In this document: positions 43,979 to 54,342 of the stretch, one piece after another
Position numbering within the stretch: position 1 is the stretch's first letter
How the letters are laid out: the number at the start of each line of letters is the position of its first letter
NCBI GenBank assembly: GCA_015231955.1
Contig: JADGAN010000019.1
Coordinates: forward strand, 16,594-80,593
Direction of reading: 5' to 3'
Origin: Oligoflexia bacterium
Lineage (GTDB): Bacteria > Bdellovibrionota > Bacteriovoracia > Bacteriovoracales > Bacteriovoracaceae
DNA length: 64,000 bases
Position numbers and translations under genes: made by a program
Notes under the pieces: generated by a model
The model's database searches: none
The model's input: only the letters and a program-made list of their open reading frames with translations
Told to the model about the DNA's origin: nothing

Positions 43979-44071
43979 AAGATGACATCCTTTTTTTTAA
44001 GTATACTCCTCCTCCATGCAATGTCTTATTAAAAGTTTACATGTTCGTTGCATCAATACCTGACTAAGAGG

Positions 44072-44143
44072 ATGGCATATCTTGGCTTTACAACCGCTAC
44101 TATTCTTGTAATTCTTGCTTGGGCAGTTGCTGTCTTAGAGTGA
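44072..44143 (+). CDS. Putative 23-residue membrane microprotein
   Basis: An ATG opens a short frame for MAYLGFTTATILVILAWAVA plus three residues, essentially one transmembrane helix, then TGA. The upstream AAGAGG abuts the ATG, so the ribosome site is too close unless a TTG eight codons earlier is used. It lies between the radical SAM gene and the deacetylase gene. Hydrophobic by composition; could be chance. Confidence 0.25.
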   Translation: MAYLGFTTATILVILAWAVAVLE

Positions 44144-44161
44144 TAAAGGGATGGATTTTTT

Positions 44162-45199
44162 ATGGGGAATAATAAGAAGAGAATAATCCAAAAAGCAACT
44201 CTAGCAATAAGCCGCCTCTTATTTCCGCTAGTGTTGTATCTATCAAAAAATAAGATGATTCCCATCCTTATGTTTCATCAAGTGTTGCCGCGGAAAGAGG
44301 CCAAAAAGTTGTGGACGGTAGTGGAGCTGGAGCATTTTCAAGAGATTTGCCTCTGGATTAAAAAATATTTTTACGTTTTAACCCCTAGCGAGTTTGAAGC
44401 AGAAACGCAAGTAGGCCAAAAGAAGCCCCCGCTTTTAATCACCTTTGATGATGGCTGGGAAGATAACTATCATTATGCATTCCCCGTATTAAAAGAGTTT
44501 AAGCTACCTGCCGTGATCTTTCTTAACTCAAAATTTGTGGCAGAAGGGGGGATTCCTTGGCCGGAAGAGCTCTATCTTTTGCACCTCCATCATTGGGAGA
44601 AGATTAAAGGGATGGTGCTCTCCTATCTTGCCTCTTGGCAGTTGGAAGTGCTCTCCTTGGAGGATTGGAATAGTAATTATCTATTGCTTCTAGGGGCGCT
44701 CAAACGCATGGGACTGAATGCGCGTGAGTCAGTGCTTCGGGAAATCAAATCACAGCTCTTACAAGATGAAATGCTAGTAACCTCTCCAGTTTTTAAGATG
44801 TTGTCTTTGCTACAGATAGAAGAGATGCAGCAGAGTGGTTTGATTTTTTTTGGATTACACACGCACTCTCATCAAATCATTTCCACTCTATCGCAAGCAC
44901 AACTCGATCGTGAGATTTCAGAGAATAAAAATTTTTTTGATATAAATCACATTCCTGGTGCTCACTGGATGGCCTATCCTAATGGGCAAGAAAAAGATTA
45001 TACACTTAAAAATGTAAAGCACTTAAGTGAAGTGTTTGCGATTAAGTATGCTTTTTCAACCAAGCAGCTTTTCTATGTAAGGGGGCGATCCCTCCTAGAG
45101 ATCCCTCGCATCGGAGTTGCTCATGGCACTACTACTGCTCAATTAAAATGGCCATTATTAAAAGCTTTTATAAAAACAGTGCTATCAAAATATAGATAA
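44162..45199 (+). CDS. Polysaccharide deacetylase (NodB-like)
   Basis: The 345-residue protein contains ILMFHQVLP, then PPLLITFDDGWEDNYHYAFPVLKEFKLPAVIF (near residues 94-125) with the catalytic and metal-binding Asp pair. FFGLHTHSHQIIS (near residues 233-245) supplies the two metal-binding histidines. The C-terminal region has HWMAYPNGQEKDY, equivalent to the YPxG motif. Such enzymes remove N-acetyl groups from exopolysaccharide or peptidoglycan. No export signal is obvious, though residues 10-24 are hydrophobic. It begins the exopolysaccharide region and is six bases from the aminotransferase-like gene. Confidence 0.85.
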   Translation: MGNNKKRIIQKATLAISRLLFPLVLYLSKNKMIPILMFHQVLPRKEAKKLWTVVELEHFQEICLWIKKYFYVLTPSEFEAETQVGQKKPPLLITFDDGWEDNYHYAFPVLKEFKLPAVIFLNSKFVAEGGIPWPEELYLLHLHHWEKIKGMVLSYLASWQLEVLSLEDWNSNYLLLLGALKRMGLNARESVLREIKSQLLQDEMLVTSPVFKMLSLLQIEEMQQSGLIFFGLHTHSHQIISTLSQAQLDREISENKNFFDINHIPGAHWMAYPNGQEKDYTLKNVKHLSEVFAIKYAFSTKQLFYVRGRSLLEIPRIGVAHGTTTAQLKWPLLKAFIKTVLSKYR

Positions 45200-45204
45200 T
45201 CACT

Positions 45205-46353
45205 ATGTTAAACTCATGGTTTTATTCCAAAGTAGAACACCCTGCACTTGCCTTTTCTGAACTTTGCAAGAAGAGTCGATCTACTCAAGCAAATGCTTAT
45301 GTAAATGGCCCCACTTTTTTCCTCTCTGCTCGTTATGCTTTGGCAGCACTCTTACGTAGTCTAAAGATTGATTCTTCTCACCACGTTTTAGTTCCGGCCT
45401 ACCATTGTGGAAGCGAGGTAGGGGTCTTTTATCGTTTTACGAGCGATGTCGATTATTATGGGATGGATAACAAGCTTCATCCGCAAGTAACAGAGATTGA
45501 AAAAAGAGTAAAAACAAATACCAAAGTCATTTTGGTTATTCACTATTTTGGTTTTGTCACGCCCTTGCAAGAGTTAAAACAGTTGTGTGAGCGTTATAAG
45601 ATTATTTTAATTGAAGATGCTTGCCACTTATTACCGACTGCTATTGTTTTTCAGAGAAAAAGTAGTGAGCAAGGAGATTTTATACTTTTTAGCTTGAAAA
45701 AATTTTTACCTGTTGCTGATGGTGGACTCCTCTATGCTAATAGTGCTTTGGAAAAAAATGCTCTTGCTTCTCAAAAAAATATTTTGCAAGAAGAGCTACT
45801 CCCTTGTTGGTTTTTAATTGCCAAAAGAGAGGCCATTTTAGCGGCATTAAAAACAGAGCACTCTATTTTAAAGGCCTACCACCTTTGGCGCTTTTGCTGC
45901 TTGCATTTCATGTCGCGGTTTCGAGGTAAAGCTGTTGCTGCTAATCACAATCACCTGCTAGCATTGGAACAAGAGGATTTTGATCCTGGATCTGAAGAGT
46001 ACGGCTGCTCCGATTTTTCTAAAGCAATATTTTTCTCCAGTGACTTGGAAGCGATTGCTAAGAGGAGGCGAGAAAATTATGAATTTTTATGCAAAAACGT
46101 TAAAAGTAAGCAGCTTTTACTGGTGAAAGGGGAGCTGAATGCACTTGATATGCCTATGCTGTTTCCTTTTTTTCATCAAGAAAATTCCAAAAAGCAGCAT
46201 ACTTGGATTCACCATTTTTGGAAGGGAAAATTTAATCAAAGAAGAGACCACAGCTTTACCTTGGAAGAGAGGTTTTATAAAGAGCTAAAAGTGATTCCTA
46301 TTCACCAAGATATCGTTGTAAATCATCTTAAGGCCGCCATCAAAGAGCTATAA
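45205..46353 (+). CDS. DegT/DnrJ/EryC1-family aminotransferase-like protein
   Basis: The 382-residue PLP-fold protein shows HVLVPAYHCGSEV, then KTNTKVILVIHYFGFVTPLQELKQLCERYKIILIEDACHLLP (near residues 95-136). FSLKKFLPVADGGLL (near residues 161-175) contains the likely PLP lysine. The family makes amino sugars for polysaccharides or acts as dehydratase. Its N-terminus and the 200-300 region are atypical. Lying directly behind a polysaccharide deacetylase, it probably serves sugar synthesis. No strong ribosome site is seen, so coupling with the preceding gene is likely. Confidence 0.78.
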   Translation: MLNSWFYSKVEHPALAFSELCKKSRSTQANAYVNGPTFFLSARYALAALLRSLKIDSSHHVLVPAYHCGSEVGVFYRFTSDVDYYGMDNKLHPQVTEIEKRVKTNTKVILVIHYFGFVTPLQELKQLCERYKIILIEDACHLLPTAIVFQRKSSEQGDFILFSLKKFLPVADGGLLYANSALEKNALASQKNILQEELLPCWFLIAKREAILAALKTEHSILKAYHLWRFCCLHFMSRFRGKAVAANHNHLLALEQEDFDPGSEEYGCSDFSKAIFFSSDLEAIAKRRRENYEFLCKNVKSKQLLLVKGELNALDMPMLFPFFHQENSKKQHTWIHHFWKGKFNQRRDHSFTLEERFYKELKVIPIHQDIVVNHLKAAIKEL

Positions 46354-46504
46354 TCACGATCTTCTGATCTCTGGAACAAATCGCTACTCCCCTTGGGAAA
46401 ATGGAACAGCGGAAGTTTTTTTCCCACTCATATCTATTAATGGTGAGCATGGTATGCTTTAATTTTATATTCGTAATTACAATCATTACTCCAAGGAAGG
46501 ATCA

Positions 46505-47863
46505 ATGAAAAAAAAATTTTCGACACTGCTTTTGTTGTCTCTCTATCAAATGCCCATGGCCGATGCAGGCATGGCCATCGATGGTAATGGTGCTTTTGGA
46601 AAGGTTACTGTTGGACAGAATAAGATTGTTCAATTCACCATTCGTAATACCGGGAGTACTTATTTAAAAAACATCACGATTCCAAGCATTGCTGCTCCTT
46701 GGAGTTACGTCTCTACAACTTGTACGACAACACTCGCATCGTATAAGTCGTGTGCATTGAACGTCAAATTTGCACCGACAGTGGTGCGCAGTTATGCTTC
46801 CACCGTCAAGGTAAGATTTAAGCAATCGTCTATAAGTTATGTTAGCAACAAAGCGGTTACTGGTGAAGGTATTACCAGCGGGCCACCACCAGTTGGAAAG
46901 TGCTACTTAGGCAACAGCATCCCTGCTGAGTATGCAGTCTTTTCTCCCACCTCACCTTGGAATAAAGTGATTCCCGATAATCCAGAGCTCTCCCCTTACT
47001 CAGTGGCGATTATGAATAATTTAATGGGATACACTAGTGGTGTAAGCTCCAACATCAACTTATGGACGGCCCCCATGCACGTGATCGATTCACGCTATTG
47101 TCCTCGTAAAAATGTTTACTCCATCGATATGGATGGGCTCTTTTTTGAAACCGTTGATCCTGATGAGAATGGAATTGTAGAAAATGTGCCTATGCCAGTG
47201 GAAGCGTGGGCGGATCCAACCGAAGATGGGCATATGATTCTTTTAGATGTGAGTGAGCGAGTAGTCTATGAACTAGGGGCCGCTCGTAAGCGCAGTGATG
47301 GCCATTGGGAAGCTCAAAGTATGGATAAGTGGGCACTCGATGGAGAAGGGTATAGGGCCGCCTTTAGTGGCAAGTATTGGTGGAAGTCGGGCGTGCGCGG
47401 TGCTGGTGTTCCCTTTATTGGTGGATTGATTCGTCCAGAGGAGATTGCTGCTGGAGTGATTCGTCATACACTGGCCGTCTCTACACCGATTAATCAATTA
47501 CAAGAGGTTGGTAATGGGGGATGGGGACGTTGGGAGCTTTGCTCTCCTGTTGCCTCGAACACCGATGCTGGGCGAGTGGGCACACAATACATTCCTGAAG
47601 GAGCACAAATTCAATTAAACCCTACACTCAATCTTGATACTCTAGGACTTTCTCCTGCTGCCAAGGTTGTTGCCGTGGCCTTACAACGTTATGGGGCCTT
47701 TGTGGTTGATAATGGCCCAGAATTAATTACCTACTTTCAAAACTTAGGATCGTCACCGAACGCTTGGGATCCCTATCTTGCACAATTGGGAGACTTAAGG
47801 AAAATCCCCTTGTCGCAATTTAGAGTCCTAAAGTGCAACAAGAAGATTTTACAACTGAAGTAG
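46505..47863 (+). CDS. Secreted protein with Ig-like and SPWN-type domains
   Basis: The 452-residue product has AAGGAAGGATCA before the ATG and a signal peptide ending near ADAG. Residues 25-120 form an Ig-like, choice-of-anchor D-type domain (VTVGQNKIVQFTIRNTGS, TCTTTLASYKSCALNVKFAPT). Residues 130-450 form a separate domain starting with VFSPTSPWNKVIPDNPE and continuing DGHMILLDVSERVVYELGAARK, RGAGVPFIGGLIRPEEIAAGVIRHTLA and LQRYGAFVVDNG. Similar domains occur in secreted proteins of soil bacteria, sometimes with carbohydrate-binding modules. No catalytic role is known to me. It converges on the three-paralog operon. Confidence 0.7.
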   Translation: MKKKFSTLLLLSLYQMPMADAGMAIDGNGAFGKVTVGQNKIVQFTIRNTGSTYLKNITIPSIAAPWSYVSTTCTTTLASYKSCALNVKFAPTVVRSYASTVKVRFKQSSISYVSNKAVTGEGITSGPPPVGKCYLGNSIPAEYAVFSPTSPWNKVIPDNPELSPYSVAIMNNLMGYTSGVSSNINLWTAPMHVIDSRYCPRKNVYSIDMDGLFFETVDPDENGIVENVPMPVEAWADPTEDGHMILLDVSERVVYELGAARKRSDGHWEAQSMDKWALDGEGYRAAFSGKYWWKSGVRGAGVPFIGGLIRPEEIAAGVIRHTLAVSTPINQLQEVGNGGWGRWELCSPVASNTDAGRVGTQYIPEGAQIQLNPTLNLDTLGLSPAAKVVAVALQRYGAFVVDNGPELITYFQNLGSSPNAWDPYLAQLGDLRKIPLSQFRVLKCNKKILQLK

Positions 47864-47908
47864 AGTTATTATTGACGTTAAACTAATGATCAATGATCTC
47901 TGACTATC

Positions 47909-48964
47909 TTATCCCTCAAAAGGAACTTCTATGATTGGTTCGGTGGGGATGAAAGGTGCAGCATCTGCATTGTAGTTATCCCCAGCGATCCGCTCTTCAT
48001 AACCATCACAACTATTTTTTGCTTCTACACCGGCCTTGATATCATCAAGTGGATTGGGTAGAGTAAGATCGACTAAGGTCACAGGATAGGTTGATACCCA
48101 ATTGTGGTGGAAAGCGTGGCCTGCAATAGAAGGAGCTGCACAACGACTGATGCGCATAATGTAGAAATGGTTTTTTACAAACATGAGTTGTCTGAAAAAG
48201 ACAGCGGCTTCGTTAGGTAGTAGCTCTGTACTTATAGTAGTAGAAGAGCTTTGTTGTACCGATCTTCCCATGCTGGAGAAGTACTCTTTGGAGAAACCAA
48301 CTCCAAGGAGACCAGCACCGTAGTAAGTTGGGTAGAGAGAGACAGTGAAGCCTCTCTTTTGACCATACTCGCTAGCAACGGTTCTTGATTCATTATCTTG
48401 AATGGAGATCGTGCGACTCGTGTTGGAGTTGTTGGTGTAGATTCCAGAGATCTGTTCTGATGGTAAGATGTTATAGCAGGCCCTGGTTTTGGTATCGAGT
48501 GAGAGGTAAAATGGCCTCCACACCTTAACTGTAACAAAATTGCTGGCCTCGGTTCCATAAATGTCACGTACCTTGACTCCAACAATCATGTTGGTGGCAT
48601 TGGTTTTCGAATCGAGTTTAGGGATCTTGAAGCTCGTATAGCTGCTGCCGAGTACTTTTTGGTTTACAGCGTGGCCATCGGGATCGGGCTCAAAACCTTC
48701 TGCCGACCAGTAGTAGGTATAGGTTAAGCCACCTCTGCGGAAGAATCCGCCACGATTGTAACTTAATCCCTCCGTATCAACTTGTACTTCAACCGTCTCT
48801 CCTTGGTACATCACTGGTGCTTTATCATTATCACAATGAGCACTGGTGATCTCTTCGTTGATGAGAGAGATTTTCACCTTGGCATTGCCATTGTTATCGG
48901 CAGCGACGAGGTTGAGTGATAGGCAAAGAGAAAACAAAAAGAGGATCGATTTTTTTTGTTTCAT
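47909..48964 (-). CDS. Secreted paralog 3 of a three-gene family
   Basis: A start at 48964 with AAGGAG gives 351 residues; a longer frame to 49000 has no site. The signal peptide ends LNLVAADN. Residues 40-160 look like an Ig-like beta domain, and residues about 160-330 share a pattern with the next two upstream genes: FYLSLDTKTRACY, SGIYTNNSNTSRTISIQD, RGFTVSLYPTYYGAG, FFRQLMF, YPVTLVDLTLPNPLD. One or two conserved cysteines precede each match. Function unknown; probably surface or extracellular, associated with the polysaccharide. Confidence 0.7.
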   Translation of the reverse strand: MKQKKSILFLFSLCLSLNLVAADNNGNAKVKISLINEEITSAHCDNDKAPVMYQGETVEVQVDTEGLSYNRGGFFRRGGLTYTYYWSAEGFEPDPDGHAVNQKVLGSSYTSFKIPKLDSKTNATNMIVGVKVRDIYGTEASNFVTVKVWRPFYLSLDTKTRACYNILPSEQISGIYTNNSNTSRTISIQDNESRTVASEYGQKRGFTVSLYPTYYGAGLLGVGFSKEYFSSMGRSVQQSSSTTISTELLPNEAAVFFRQLMFVKNHFYIMRISRCAAPSIAGHAFHHNWVSTYPVTLVDLTLPNPLDDIKAGVEAKNSCDGYEERIAGDNYNADAAPFIPTEPIIEVPFEG

Positions 48965-49005
48965 TTTTTTCTCCTTAGTAGAAAAGAGTTGGTTAAACAA
49001 GGGAA

Positions 49006-49989
49006 CTAATCTAATTTTTCAAAAATCCAATTGTTCATATTTTCTAACTCTGCCGAGCAGCTGTTAGAGGTGTGGGTAAGTGTTTCACTACTGATTTGCG
49101 ATAAAGGATCTTCACTTGGGTTGCTAATAAGTGCCAACTCATAAGTGGGGTGTGTGTATTGGTAAATGGCATTGGTAGCATAGGTGTAAACGCCACAAGT
49201 TTCAACATTGTAAACTTTATAAACATCGATATTGGTTTGAAACCTTCTGATGATGACACCATTGTCCTCTGGGCGTAAACTTTTATTGGCATGATTGCTT
49301 TCAACAATGGTGTAGTGTTTGAATTTTTGTTTTACGGCCATTTTGCTTTTGGAGTAGCTATAAGGAGCAATGCCACTATAGGAGGGGGCAAGGGTAAACC
49401 AGACGCCGCGAGAAGAGGCGAACATTTTTTCAATGGCCCTGGTATCGATATCGCTATAGGAGATAGTTCTCATAACGTTGGTAGGATTAGAGTAGACAGA
49501 GCTGACCACGCTGCCTTCTGTGGTTTTTGCACAATTTAAGGCATGCGTGCTATCTTTTAAGATTAAAAAATGGCGATTGACTCTAAATTGAAAAGAGGTG
49601 GTGGCATAATTATTCCTATCGTCTCTTGCCTCTACCATTACTGTTTGCGTGCCAAAATCCATCCAATGGAGGAGTGTACCAGCTTTGATGCGGATGCTAT
49701 TTCCCTCTTGAAAAGAGTCACTATAAGGAGTTCCGTTTAGTGCCTCTTCCATTCCATCCCAGGTGATAAAGACACGGTAGTTGATTTTTTGAGGACTTGG
49801 AAAGCGATTGGGAGTAATCGTTAAAGTGAGAGAGTCATTTTCATAGACACCAACAAATTTGGTACCACAACGTCCATAAGTAGAGTCATTAGGAGCAACG
49901 TTAACTTTGATAGAGGGTTCACTGCTAGCAAAGCTTTTGGCAGCAATGAGCAGTAAAAGCATAATCGATAAACTTAATATGATCTTCAT
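49006..49989 (-). CDS. Secreted paralog 2 of a three-gene family
   Basis: The 327-residue product has AAGGAG eight bases before the ATG and a signal peptide (IMLLLLIAAKSFAS). The first half is an Ig-like domain (KVNVAPNDSTYGRCGTKFVGVYENDSLTLTITP), and the second repeats the family pattern HFLILKDSTHALNC, SSVYSNPTNVMRTISYSD, RGVWFTLAPSYSGIA, RRFQTNI, YELALISNPSEDPLSQI. It is co-directional with its neighbours and closely spaced. Function unknown. Confidence 0.7.
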   Translation of the reverse strand: MKIILSLSIMLLLLIAAKSFASSEPSIKVNVAPNDSTYGRCGTKFVGVYENDSLTLTITPNRFPSPQKINYRVFITWDGMEEALNGTPYSDSFQEGNSIRIKAGTLLHWMDFGTQTVMVEARDDRNNYATTSFQFRVNRHFLILKDSTHALNCAKTTEGSVVSSVYSNPTNVMRTISYSDIDTRAIEKMFASSRGVWFTLAPSYSGIAPYSYSKSKMAVKQKFKHYTIVESNHANKSLRPEDNGVIIRRFQTNIDVYKVYNVETCGVYTYATNAIYQYTHPTYELALISNPSEDPLSQISSETLTHTSNSCSAELENMNNWIFEKLD

Positions 49990-50036
49990 TTGTATTCTCC
50001 TTTATACCATAGACTATATATCATATTCCATTTTAC

Positions 50037-51158
<1,122 letters not shown>

Positions 51159-51216
51159 ACTTACTCCTATCGTTAGACTAACTTTAAAAGACTAAAAATT
51201 CACTAATGAGGGAAAA

Positions 51217-52950
51217 TTAATGAGATATTTTTTTTACATTAAGTTCTGTGCTTCCATACTCAAAAAATTCAATCTCTTGCTCACTCTCTTTCGTGGGCAC
51301 ATTTGCTAGGGTTAAACTCCAGGGACCAAAGCAATGAGAGTAAAGAGAAGTGAACTCTTGAGGACGCTTTTCTAGTTGAATGGTGGCACACTTGTTTTCA
51401 CTGGTGCGATTAAACACTAAAACCGCTATTACTTTTTTGTTGGCGTTATAGGTAGCATAGCTAGTAAGATCTTCGCCCTTGGCCTTTTCATAATTTGCCT
51501 TGGTGGTTAAAATTTTTCCTAGAAAGTGATTGGTGAGGATTTCATAACTTCTAAATGTTGGGGTAACAGTGTTGCCCTCTGTGACTAGAGCGTGGGAGTT
51601 AGGATTGTAGATCTCTCCATTTAAGAGAAACTTGGAAGTAAGAGCGACCCCTTCCTTTGCAGCAATCGCCAATAGTTCCGCTGTAAAGATGGGATAAACG
51701 GCGGGATGGTAGTCGATATACGCCATGGAGTCGACTGCAAATTCCGTAATGGCAACCTCCGCTTTGGGATAGTAGCGTGCGACAATATCCTTAATCCAAG
51801 GAATAAGTCCTATGCTACGATTTAAGGGAAAGGCGTAATTAACTGTGTTCATGGTGTTGTTGTGATAGATATCGACCGATTTTAAGTAGCGTTCCACATC
51901 TTGTTCTCCACCTCTATCAGTGATAAAGCTAGAGCGATCGTGGTAGTTGCTTCTAAAGTAGGGATAGGTGTGGATAGAAAAATAATCGAGGAGCTTATAC
52001 TGTTTGGGATTAACTGTTTGATCCTTTTCCAGTTCATTTAAGCGATAAAGGAAGTATGAGAGGAAATCGGGAAGTTTTACCAAACCTTTTCCATAGGAGC
52101 AACGGCGAACTCCTTCTACACTGGTTTTACAATCGTCTTCCGCCTCGGTTTGATACCAATTCCACGATTGCGACTCCTCTGGCCCTAAGATGCGAATGTC
52201 ATTGGGGTTCCCAGAAATCTCTTCTTGCGCCTTCCTCATGGCGATCACCACTTTAACGTAGCGATCGATATACTCATCGGCCGAGAGTGGTCTTGCGATA
52301 AAGTCTCGATGGGTGGATGCCCATTGTAGAGGCTCGTTACTAATGGCAAAATATTTTACCGCAAGCTTATGTTGTCCATTCATCTTTTTGACAAATTTGG
52401 CGGCTTCGAGCGCCGGATCCACAGCGATAAAGGCCGAGCGACCATTGACAATTTTAGGCATAAACCCGGTGATGTTTACTTGTAGCATCGGTTCTGCCGC
52501 AAATTGCCTGATCATTTGGGTGGCAAAAACGTCGTCGCGAATGCGCGAAAAGTTTCTACCTGCAATATCTGGAGTCGGGAAAGGAACATCCTCAGAGAGA
52601 AAAGGGTATTCCAGTATTAAACTATTTTCATAGTCGTAGCGATCGTAAGCACTACCTCCAATGCGAATAAAACCAATTTTGATCTCTCTCATGCGATTTG
52701 CGCCAGGGTAGACTTCATTGACTGCAAAATCGGCACCGTAGAAGAGCTTGGTTATGGTTGGTGCATTAGCATCAACTGTTAGCTGCACTGAAATCTTGTC
52801 ACTATAGCTACTATTGATAGAGCTATACTTCTTGAGCGTGAATTTGTGGGCACCATTATCTTGAAAACTCCATCTGGTTTCTGCAAGAACTGCTGGGGAG
52901 AGTGTGAGTAAAATGAGCATGAGTGAAAATTTGCGTAGTTCATTTTTCAT
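51217..52950 (-). CDS. Secreted glycoside hydrolase, GH44-like (clan GH-A)
   Basis: With the ATG at 52950 (five bases after GGAGGT) the protein has 577 residues and a signal peptide ending VLAE. It follows the GH44 plan. FIRIGGSAYDRYDYE lies near residues 94-108. KYFAISNEPLQWASTHRDF gives the likely acid/base Glu206. LLDYFSIHTYPYFRS follows, and AITEFAVDS gives the likely nucleophile Glu403. A small beta domain closes the chain. GH44 enzymes cut beta-glucans such as cellulose, xyloglucan and related chains. Its start overlaps the end of the GT4 gene, so it probably trims or releases the polysaccharide made here. The exact family needs profile comparison. Confidence 0.75.
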   Translation of the reverse strand: MKNELRKFSLMLILLTLSPAVLAETRWSFQDNGAHKFTLKKYSSINSSYSDKISVQLTVDANAPTITKLFYGADFAVNEVYPGANRMREIKIGFIRIGGSAYDRYDYENSLILEYPFLSEDVPFPTPDIAGRNFSRIRDDVFATQMIRQFAAEPMLQVNITGFMPKIVNGRSAFIAVDPALEAAKFVKKMNGQHKLAVKYFAISNEPLQWASTHRDFIARPLSADEYIDRYVKVVIAMRKAQEEISGNPNDIRILGPEESQSWNWYQTEAEDDCKTSVEGVRRCSYGKGLVKLPDFLSYFLYRLNELEKDQTVNPKQYKLLDYFSIHTYPYFRSNYHDRSSFITDRGGEQDVERYLKSVDIYHNNTMNTVNYAFPLNRSIGLIPWIKDIVARYYPKAEVAITEFAVDSMAYIDYHPAVYPIFTAELLAIAAKEGVALTSKFLLNGEIYNPNSHALVTEGNTVTPTFRSYEILTNHFLGKILTTKANYEKAKGEDLTSYATYNANKKVIAVLVFNRTSENKCATIQLEKRPQEFTSLYSHCFGPWSLTLANVPTKESEQEIEFFEYGSTELNVKKISH

Positions 52951-54112
52951 AAGCAACCTCCATTAATTCTTTTAAAATCGATTGCATCGAATATTTTTCT
53001 TGTAAGACACTCTTGTTGTTTTTAGTGATGGCAAGCAACTCCTCTTTGCTTTTCAGGAGAATGCTCCAAAGAAGCGATGCTAGCGCCTTTGAGTTACCAA
53101 CAGGGAAGAGAAAATTGTTGTTATTGTTGCTAGCAGGAAGCATAGAAGGTATACCACCAATATTAGGCGCAATAAAAGGAACTTCACTAGCGATGGCCTC
53201 TAGTAATACCATGGGGGTACCTTCAAGGTAGGAACTCATTACAAAGAGATCGAGTATTGCAAAAAAAGCTGCAACATCATCTATCTCTCCTAAAAAGTGC
53301 AGGTAAATCTTGGGTGAGAAGTGCATTGTTTTTTGTTCATATTTTAACTTTTTAAGCAGCGATCCATCTCCAGCGATTAAAATGGTTAGCTCTTCGTTGC
53401 CGTTATAGTTTTCTAATGCAGATAAAAAAACTTTAGGCCCTTTAACCATCTCCATCCGTCCAAGCCATCCAATAATGCGCCCTTTAGCAATAATCTTATG
53501 CTTATGGAAAAAAGTCTCCTTCACTTTTATTGGAGAGGTTGTAAGCGTCAGCATAGGGGTGAAGTTGGGAATGACCATGCATTTAGAGTTGTACTTGTAA
53601 AGAGGATTATTTTTTTTGAGTTCTCCAGAAACCACAATCACAGTGTCAAACATAAATTTTAAAAAGTGCCCAATCGTTTGATTGATGCGGGAGCGGAGAT
53701 TGCCGTTAGCATGGCCATGTTGTGTTGTCACAATTCGCAAAGGGTGAGGCGTTTTTTTTAAGAAAATCTTAATAAGCTTAATGAAAAAGATGTACATATC
53801 GGAGCGGTCGCCATGCGAGTGAATGATGTCAGCATCCTGTGCAAGCAGAAGGATTTGTTTTAATGTTGAAAGGGAGAAACGGTGATTAGTTGATAGGATA
53901 TAATGAGGAATTTTGTTGGCATGCAGATTTTTTATTAAAAGTTGCTTAGAGTGTGAAGTGGTATAGCGTTGGTCAAAAATGACAAGGAAAGTAACGTCGA
54001 GTGATTGCTGTAGGAGTGCTTGAATCGTGTTGATGGCAGATCGCTCGGCACCTCCAAGACACCTGGTGAAGATGATGTGAATAATCTTTTTATAGTGCCT
54101 TGATGTTTTCAT
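52940..54112 (-). CDS. Glycosyltransferase family 4
   Basis: The start at 54112, with GGAG nine bases upstream, gives 390 residues; an upstream ATG at 54286 would add 58 residues with no homologous pattern. It is a GT-B enzyme: HIIFTRCLGGAERSAINTIQALL (donor-side opening), IIHSHGDRSD, TVIVVSGELKK, IIGWLGRMEMVKGPKVFLSAL and SSYLEGTPMVLLEAIASEVPFIAPNIGGIPSML. The last contains the Ex7E motif (E..MVLLEA). It transfers a sugar to the lipid-linked repeat at the cytosolic membrane face. First gene of the minus-strand operon with the hydrolase and three paralogs. Confidence 0.9.
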   Translation of the reverse strand: MKTSRHYKKIIHIIFTRCLGGAERSAINTIQALLQQSLDVTFLVIFDQRYTTSHSKQLLIKNLHANKIPHYILSTNHRFSLSTLKQILLLAQDADIIHSHGDRSDMYIFFIKLIKIFLKKTPHPLRIVTTQHGHANGNLRSRINQTIGHFLKFMFDTVIVVSGELKKNNPLYKYNSKCMVIPNFTPMLTLTTSPIKVKETFFHKHKIIAKGRIIGWLGRMEMVKGPKVFLSALENYNGNEELTILIAGDGSLLKKLKYEQKTMHFSPKIYLHFLGEIDDVAAFFAILDLFVMSSYLEGTPMVLLEAIASEVPFIAPNIGGIPSMLPASNNNNNFLFPVGNSKALASLLWSILLKSKEELLAITKNNKSVLQEKYSMQSILKELMEVAYEK

Positions 54113-54342
54113 TTGCTTATACTCCACAAATGCAAGAGAGGCATAAAAAGCAAGATCAATAGTTATTCCTTTTTTATTACTAAGTATAGATAAATTTTTA
54201 AAAAAAATTTTATCACCAAAGACAATGCAACAAACATTTGATAGAGATTTTTTTAGCGGAGTAGGCGAGTGAGTTTTTATCGGCAAAATTTATAATGAGC
54301 AAAAAAGTAAAGTAGCGGGGAAGATTTTAAGGAGGTTCGAGC

